Origin: Membranipora membranacea
Taxonomy: Eukaryota > Bryozoa > Gymnolaemata > Cheilostomatida > Membraniporidae
Reading direction: 5' to 3'
NCBI GenBank assembly: GCA_914767715.1
Contig: OU612072.1
Span: 5,332,001-5,396,000 of the forward strand
Length of the DNA stretch: 64,000 nt
Shown in pieces: positions 50,101 to 59,100 of the stretch; position 1 is the first letter of the stretch, and every line of letters begins with the position of its first letter. The notes beneath the pieces are model-generated. The model worked only from the letters and a program-made list of their open reading frames with translations. It had not been told where the DNA came from and searched no databases. Position numbers and translations under genes: made by a program.

Positions 50101-53100
50101 ATAGTCGATCCAAATTATTTACTGAGTAGATTTCACTACACATTACTAGTTGGCCCTTGACTGCCTCGAGGGCACATGCTACCTTATTATACAGGTTTTT
50201 TTGGGGGGGGGGGTCTTCAGGTGGGGAAGAAGAGGAAACATATAGTTTTATTTCACTAATTTTGAATTCAACACCAGTCAGGGAGCTCAACCCAGAGGTT
50301 TTCTTGCCAACCAAAGATCAAAAATTCTTTTTGCGCTTTGTGCATATTTTGGGTTAATTAATAAACTCAAAAAGCCTCTGATTCAATTGACTCCTTGTTC
50401 AGAGACCAGTAGACAGTGTTTACGCTTGTAGGGCATGGTATACAATGCGTACACTACTCTGATATAGGAAATAATGTAAACACTGTTTAGGCTATATATT
50501 TAAATCACACAGGTTACTTTGGTGACAATGAAACATTTGTGGTCCAGTGCTCATCATTTATGTCCTGAATTCTTTTTAGATACTGTGAGAATTCTATTTG
50601 TTTACTGTACTTATACAGGTAGTACGTTGGTAATTATTCATGTCCTAGACATAAATGATAATGAACCTCAGCTAATGGATGAACCTTATTCTGCTGCCAT
50701 ATTGGAGAGTGAGCAACCTGGTACACAGATACTGACTATACATGCAAAAGATGCAGATCTCGATAAAAATGCCGCACTGACATACTCCATTCTAAACAGC
50801 AGTGCCAAGAATAAGTTCACAATCGATCATTACACAGGTTTGCATATTAACTCAATCAGCAAATCGGTCGGGTTAAAACCATAGAGTGATTAAATACTCT
50901 AGAGTGGATAAAGTGTACAAAAATAGCATCGTTGGTTTCCCTACATAATTGTTGCGCAATTTCATGAAGCAACAAAATCTGGATGTGCATGGATAGTGTA
51001 TGCATCATTGACTTTATCATTGAAAATAGTAGAAACGTTTACAGCGATGTTATTCAGATAATTTTGCATGTCACACGATGTAGGCCGTTTAAAGGTGTTT
51101 TCTCTAGAAGTCTGTGCAAACAATTTTCGTCTTCTCTAATCAGAAAACAGCCAAAATCTCAACTGCAAACACATCAGCATAACTTGCAATTACAGGGCTA
51201 GCTCATAGTACTTGCCAATCAGATTTAAGTATGTCATTTCCTCATACTAATATTATACACACCAAGTCAGCTAATTTTATCTCTTCAGTACCAGCCATTG
51301 TCTAAGAATTTCCATTTTGAAAATCAAAATAAGTCACACAGAACAGCAAGTGAACACGTCAAACAATATCACGTCATACATTTATACATCATACACCCAA
51401 AAACATGAACGATAGATTTTTTTTGCCAATTATCCCAAGGTCCAGCAGTAATTTATCTTCTGGCCTAGCGGTCAGCAATATAAGTCTGTAGTGAAAATTT
51501 CACTGCACAAATTAATGTTACTGGTAAGCGCTGCCAGTGTTCTCTTTTTATAATGTCAAACGATTGTTCCTTCTTTTGTAGAAATACATGTTAACCATTT
51601 GTCATGTTCTTTTTTTTCCATACATTACTAAATTTAAATATTACCCTTCCCCCCTCAAATCATCATGCATGCACTTTTCTCGAATATATATTATTGCAAC
51701 ATGATGTTGAAATTGGGATCAAATAAGGTTCCATCATAATCAAGTTCCTGATTTTCGTATCTGAAACAAATTGTATTCATAACCCCCCCCCCCCTCCATT
51801 CCTTTGAATAGAGTGACCTCTTATTTTGAGTATAATAAGAAATCAGAAGAATTGTAGTCTCAAAGCTGTATTTTCTCTTAATTGAAATTGTAGTTCCTTC
51901 CACGGCGTTATAATCATATGCATTCGTAGAGCATCCCTTCGCTGCAACACTACTTTTTGACCTAAACTACATGTAGGTCCCAAAAATGAGCCAAATCCTT
52001 TTTCCCTCTTTTTATGTCTCAGTTCAATAATCTCCGCTCTGAGTCATTTTTTCACTACATTGCAAGCATTCATGTTTATCAACACCATGATACCTTATGC
52101 TACAATAAACTTAAACTAGACTTAATTATAAGGCTCTAGCCATAAACTAAATATTAGTTTTAGGAGTAGGCGGAAGGTGGTTGTGATTACTATAACTTTA
52201 AACAATGATTTAACCCATAAGTTAGACAATTTTGATAACCATTATATAAAACAACACGCAACTGAATTTAAATTAATAAATACCTATGTACCCCTCTCAA
52301 TCGCGAATTGGGGTTTCGAAGTCCGGCTTGTTGAGGGAGGCTTCTTCAATCGTGTGCTGCACAACTAAAATTGCTTAATCAGATTGACCACCCTTGACAT
52401 ATAGATAACAAATAATTTCAAAAATCATACAATTTACCAGACCTCGGAAGTCTTTTTTTGCAAATTTATTAGTCAGTCTGGTAATTTTTTTTAATTTACT
52501 GTGAATTTCCGACATGTTTGCTCAATATTCAGCGACTCTGCAAAAAAGTTTATTACAAATCAAATGGATTTTAGCTGTGCATGTATGGCTAATTACTGCA
52601 ATTCAAACACCTGTTGCCTTCACCTGGGTAGCCCTGAGATTGATATTTTAAAATCTCATAGCAAAACCAAATTTTACACTCTCAGCAGTTATTGTTATCC
52701 GGACAATAACGACGCAAACCTGAAAATTGTTACTGCTAATTAAGGGTACGATTGCTAAATGTTTCATCTCCAACAATCAGCCTATTCAAAGGTAGAATTA
52801 TTGTAAGTAGCTGGTATCGGGCAGATAAAATAAACCCACCAGGTTGTGGAACATATACTATGTGACAGGATAGGCCTATTATGGCTGACAAGAACTAAGT
52901 ATGAGGAACCATCCACCTATCATCCATGTTTTTGTGTGCATCATTAGTGTATAAATGTAGGTCATGTGATATTGTTTGACGTGTACACTGGCTGCTCTGT
53001 GTGACTTTATTTTGATTTTCAAAATGGAAATTCTTAGACAATGGCTGGCACTGAAGAGATCAAATTAGCTGACTTGGTGTGTATCACATAAGTATCAAGA

Positions 53101-56100
53101 ACATGACATACTTAAATTTGATTGGCAAGAACTATGAGCTTAGCCCTGTAATTATAATTTAAGCTGATGTGTTTGCAGTTAAGATTTTTACTGTTTTAAA
53201 TTTCTGCACTGAATGCTAGAGAAAATATATGTAAACGGTCTACATGATGTTATATAATTTTCTGAATAAAATGGCTCTAAATGCTCTCTAAAATAAATTT
53301 CCTTGCCAAATTCTACTATTCTCAATGATAAAGTCAATCATGCATACACCAGCCATGCACCACCATATTTTGGTTGCATCATGAGATTGCGCAATAATTA
53401 AGTAGGATGTTTTGAGCACTGCATTGTCCATAGTACGATATTGGCATGGAATTCAACAGCACAACATCAACAGTGTAGATCAAATAGTAAATAATATATT
53501 TGGTATCAGCTTTAACCGTGTCATCATTGTGATGTCATGAGGCAGCAGAAGATGCCCAGATATGCCTCATTGTGATTATAATATAAACTAAATCAAAGTG
53601 TAGATAGGTTTAGAAGTCGCTACATGCTTTGATAGCTTAGAGTTACCCTTCCCGATTATTAGATTTTTTTATAAGATTACACATACGGTATTTTAAATTT
53701 CCACAAAGCTATGCAATGAAAACTTGCTTTAGCAATCCTAAATTTTATACAGTAGATTTCATGGCAACAGACAGATTGATCTGCTAACTGTAAACGTCTG
53801 GTTGCGTATCTGTGCAGATTGCTTATGTAACAGACTGCACAGATGCGTCATTTTCAGAATGGATATTTTCAGAATGTTTGTCTATAGCAAACGGAGAAAA
53901 AGAATCTTGCTTGCTTGCTTGGCAGCCTTCGTTCTAAAATGGTTGTCAAATGCCTTTGGCATAGGCTTCCAAGTGTAAATTCCAGTAGTCATATCAAATA
54001 ACCAGGTAACTCCACATAGTGACCTAACTAGACTCGATCTGAAAAACCGAGGTAATCAATGCATACTGCATTACCAATGACATTTCGTTGGTGATCTTAT
54101 GAGCTTCAGTACATCTTGAAATGAATGTCACATATAATCCATGAAAATATAATGATAAGAAGTGTGTCAATTTCTTTCCGATGAGGACCCTGGTAAATGA
54201 TTACAGGTGTACTGTCATCAGCGGCTGAGCTAGATTACGAGAGACATCAATCATATAATATACTGATAGATGTGTCAGACATGGGATCGCCTTCACTATC
54301 ATCAACAACAACTGCCACTGTAGATGTTCTTGACTGCAATGATAACAGACCTCTGTTCAAGCAGAAACATTATACATTTGAGGTAAATATGTCTCAACTT
54401 GGATATTGGAATCAAGGCCAAAGCAATATAGTCTGGCAGCTAGTTCTGCAGTAGACATGAATAGTTTTACATTATGATAAACCATAGCACGTCTGGGTGA
54501 AAATTATGTATAGTGTTAGCACTTGTCTCTCCCCTCTGCTTGTCTATGAGAAATTATCTATTATTGTTCAATGACTCTTGACAATGAAATAATATTCATA
54601 TATGGACAAAATCAGTTATAAAAAGTATACGAAATTGGCCTTAATATCCCTGAAACGATTGTAGATTGCTTCGATCTTTTGGTGGTTTTCAAAGTATCAG
54701 GCTTCTTTTCAGATCAGATACCATTTTCTCATAGGATAGGACCTTTGATTATAGGTTTGAGTTCATCATGGGTTATAGACTATTGATAATCAAGTTTATG
54801 ATGCCAGAGAATTGCAGACCTCATTGGTTATTCATGAAATTGAAGGCACCCATAAAGGCTTATCACCGATTTCATCAAAATTGGGCTGATTAATATTCCA
54901 GATAGCTGATAATGAGCGAGTTGGATCAGTAGTTGGATTCGTTAAAGCTTACGATGTGGACTCTGGAGCATATGGTCAAGTTGGATATCGCATCACCAAT
55001 GTTTTCAAAGGAGCCTCTCACTTCTCAGTTCGTCCTAGCGGGGCTATAGTTCTCAGGTTCCCTGTAAACAGGCAGCGCATAGCTTTGCATATGTTTTCTG
55101 TTGCGGCATCAGACACTGGAATTGATGGGAACTTCTCTTCCTCAGTAAACGTCACAGTCCTCATCATAGACAGCAAACCAAAATTTCAGAAGAGCACTTA
55201 TGAGGCCACAGTGGATGAGAATACACCTGTTGGTACTGAGGTGATGAACGTTGTAGCCGATGTCTCTGCAGCTGTAAAAGGAGCAAAACTTACTTATCAT
55301 TTAGTCAGTAACCTGCCTCGGATCAGTAGCCAGCCTGTAATTAATAAATATCTCAATATCCATCCACTGACTGGTGTCATCTCAATCAAAGGTAAATATT
55401 ATATGCCATGGCGGCGTGTTTAGGTCTGAGAGAAGAACCAGATCAATAAAATATTAAATATGAATCAAACTATCAGCCATCCTTGTTGCCATGGTTTAGT
55501 TTCAGTTGTTTTGTAAAGGTTAGAGCGCATCTCAAACCGGGTACTGAATTTTATTTTAGAGTCAGCTGATAGAGAGATGTTCACTGAGCTGCTATTCAAA
55601 GTTATGGTGATTAACGGTTTACTGGCTAAATCACACACTGTTCCTGCTAGAATCGAAATAAATGATATGAATGACAATACACCAGTCTTATCCCCATTAT
55701 TCTACAACACCGAGATCATGCTATCCACAACATCAGGTAGCCGGTCCACTGACTTAGAGAGACATTCTGAGTTTCAACCATTCTGAGTTTCGGCCATTAC
55801 GGGTTTCAGCCACCCTGTTTGGTTTGTGGGCAGTGGTCACTTGTTGCATAAAACTTAAGATTGGGACAGCTGTTCTCAAATTTCATAATAAATTCAAAAT
55901 ACTAAAATATCCAAAATACGCGTCCACAGCTTTCATTGAAGATCTTTGTCCCTCATTCATGATGTGACTGGTTAGGCTTTCTCTATTTCTCGGTACAATT
56001 GTAGGTAAGCGTGTTGTCATTGTACATGCTGTTGATCCCGACTATGGAGACAATGGAACTGTTTCATACAGTCTAGTAACTCCCAGCAATCACTTCAGTA

Positions 56101-59100
56101 TAGATCAGACGACTGGCCAGATTACTACAGGGACAAACCACCAGCTCAGAGCTGGGCAAAAGTTCATACTTCTAGTTAAAGCATCAGACAACGGCGACCC
56201 CAAGAGAGACAGTATTGAGAAAGCAATAGTTAGGGTGAGCAATAGATTACTTAATACATGATCAGAAAAACAAATTTAACAATAATATTGCGCAATCCTG
56301 GCCTCTGATGCGGAATGAAAAAGATAAAATCATTGAAACAATCAGGAGAATCAAAGTCCACATAGAGACTTTTGTGATTGACCAAAATTATCAAAAGCAT
56401 CTTAATACTTTTTAAAAAGAAGATATTTCATTCTAAGAGCATGTATTGTGTATCACGTGTAAGCCTCAGTCAGTAGATACAACAAGTAGCTTTATCTCTC
56501 TTTTATGTTGTCTATTTATAGGTAGATGTTTTTGACCAAGTCAAGTATATGTTATACATTGATATCACCTCATCCAAGCCTGCAGACAACTTTAATGTAA
56601 CCTTGTTCGCTAAGACCCTTCAAGGAGATTTGAAAACTCTCTCCATCCCGATTTCTGTTGTTGTTCATTCAAGTGAGCAAAGAATCAAAGACACACCAGC
56701 GCGTACAACAAGGTGTACATTTAAATTCAATATTTTTTCACATTCTATACTTTAGTTTTCTTATTTTATTCAATACTGAAGAGAGAAACCACGAATCAGA
56801 TTATAGATCGATTTGTTCAATCTTTAATGCTGCAAACCATCGACAGAATGTTTCTTGTTATAGCACGAGAGTTTGGTTATATGGGTATTATTATGGTACA
56901 GATGATGTAACAGCCTTATCTAAGCCTAAGAAGTTTGTATCTGCAGCAGAATTAAAAGTGTTTGGCCTGCAGACTACAGGTTTGTGTGGTGTCACGCTGT
57001 TTATACTCATCATTTCAATTATATATACATTGAAAAAGATGAGCATTTTTATTGGAAGCAAATCAGACATACATGATATATCGTGAACTCTTTTGCAAAC
57101 TTCTTCTTTGCTAACAACATATGAAACAATGCACAGTTTCACAAGTTTTCTTGAATATCACAAGGTAATTTTTAGCAATTACATGCATGAAGATAACTTA
57201 AAGGCTACCCATAGACCGAGAAGTTATCTTCATGCATGTAATCGCTCAAACTTTCCTTGAATATCGCAAGGTAATCTTGAGCAATTACAAGCATGAAGCT
57301 AACTTAAAGGCTATCCACAGACCAAAGCATGTTGTAGTCAGGCAGTTACTTATGAAAAGGTTGTGTCAGATTTGCATGGTAAAGAAATTCAATGCTCTAC
57401 TTGACATGGATTATTGATGGTGGAAAGAGTACCTTCCATAAGGGAAGGTAACTCTCATTCTCTGCACTATCATGTCACAGTCTCACGGATGTACAATACA
57501 AGACATAGGCAAATCCGGGAGACTGTGATATCATAATACAGAGAATGAGAGTTACTTTCCCTTAAGGAAGGCACTCTTTCATCCATCTATAATTGATGCC
57601 ATGTAGAGCATTGAAACTTTGTTTGTACCATGCAAATCTGACACAATTGTATCATAAGTAACTGCCTGAGTATATCACCATTTGATCTTTGTTTAGGCTT
57701 CAAAAATGAGTTCAAAATTTTCTCATGGATAATCGATTGTATTTTACCCTGATTTTAGTGTTTAGACAATGGAGAGTTGAGGATGTTGGTGTCGCTAATA
57801 GCGATATTGAACCCATGACACCAGAAGCTTTGGAAAGTAGCGACACTGTTCAATCTAGTCAAAACAAAGGTAGAGTTCCTCGTTATTGTCAACGGTTTTC
57901 TTTGGTTCATCATTTTAGACACAACTAAGCTCTCTAGCTCTAATGTTATTTAGACTGCACTGCACTCTTTAGCTTTTGTATTACTAGTGAAAATTCCTGG
58001 AATTCTAAGTACCACTTCCTTGTTTCCGGTTTCTTACCACTTAATTTAAATTTTTAGTCAAGTTTTTCAGTAGATCTTCTAGTTTAAGAAAAATGTATTA
58101 GGTTGACTCTCTTGTAGAAAATTTCATGAAGATAATGCAATGTTAGCTGGTAAAATCAAATCGTATAACTCAAAACTCCTGTGAATTCAGACAAGAAAAT
58201 TTGGTCTCTTCAGCCAGATCTCAATGCATTCTAATGTGACTTACTATTCTTAATAAGAACAAATTTTTGTGGTCCCCAGAGGTTTCAATTAAGTAAACTG
58301 CACTGCAGCTAGCTTGTAGACCAGTAATGTACATCTCTCAATGTTGAATTGAAAGGAATTCCACAGATGCATCATATAACATTCAATCCACCACTATTCT
58401 ACACCCTTGCAATCATGTAAAATAAGGGTTACCATGAATACAGTGATTCAGTTCCAATTCTCCAAGCATGTTGAGAGTTGATTTAAATTCAAGCCTTTTT
58501 TGACTACCCTGGCAATTATAATATATAGCAACTTAAAAGGTTGATTATTCTTGCAACAATCAGTGCCGTAGTTTAGGAGAAAACGATAGGGAAAGCGATA
58601 GTCTTGGGGATTTGAAGTAGAGTAACACTTGATTTGGTATTGTAAGATCCTCCCGAGTCCCCAGTCCCCAGCCTCCAATTTGTTTCAACGATATAAATTA
58701 CAAATGAAAGTCCCAAATGAGCTGATTCTGACATGGAATTATCAATTGTAGCACTTTATGCAGCATTCTAGGGCCTGATATTACCAGACAGTATGAATTA
58801 TCCATTCAAATTATGCACTTTTTAAATTTGAGAGAAGGTTACATAAATAGTATTCTGAGTACAGCATTCATAACCAGGTCTGAACTTGTTCAGTGTAAAT
58901 TGCAGATTTATGATGGATATTTTTTCAGAAAGGTTGTGAGATAAATGATCAAATAGCTAAAATTTGCAGATGAACCTAGGGGGTCTTTCAATTAGAAACA
59001 ACCAAAATTTCAATCTAATTGCTCAATCAGTTAAAGAGCGATATCTGCTAGACTCTCGCTTTCAAACTGCTTGAGTGAGTGGCAATTTTAGTGATGTGAT

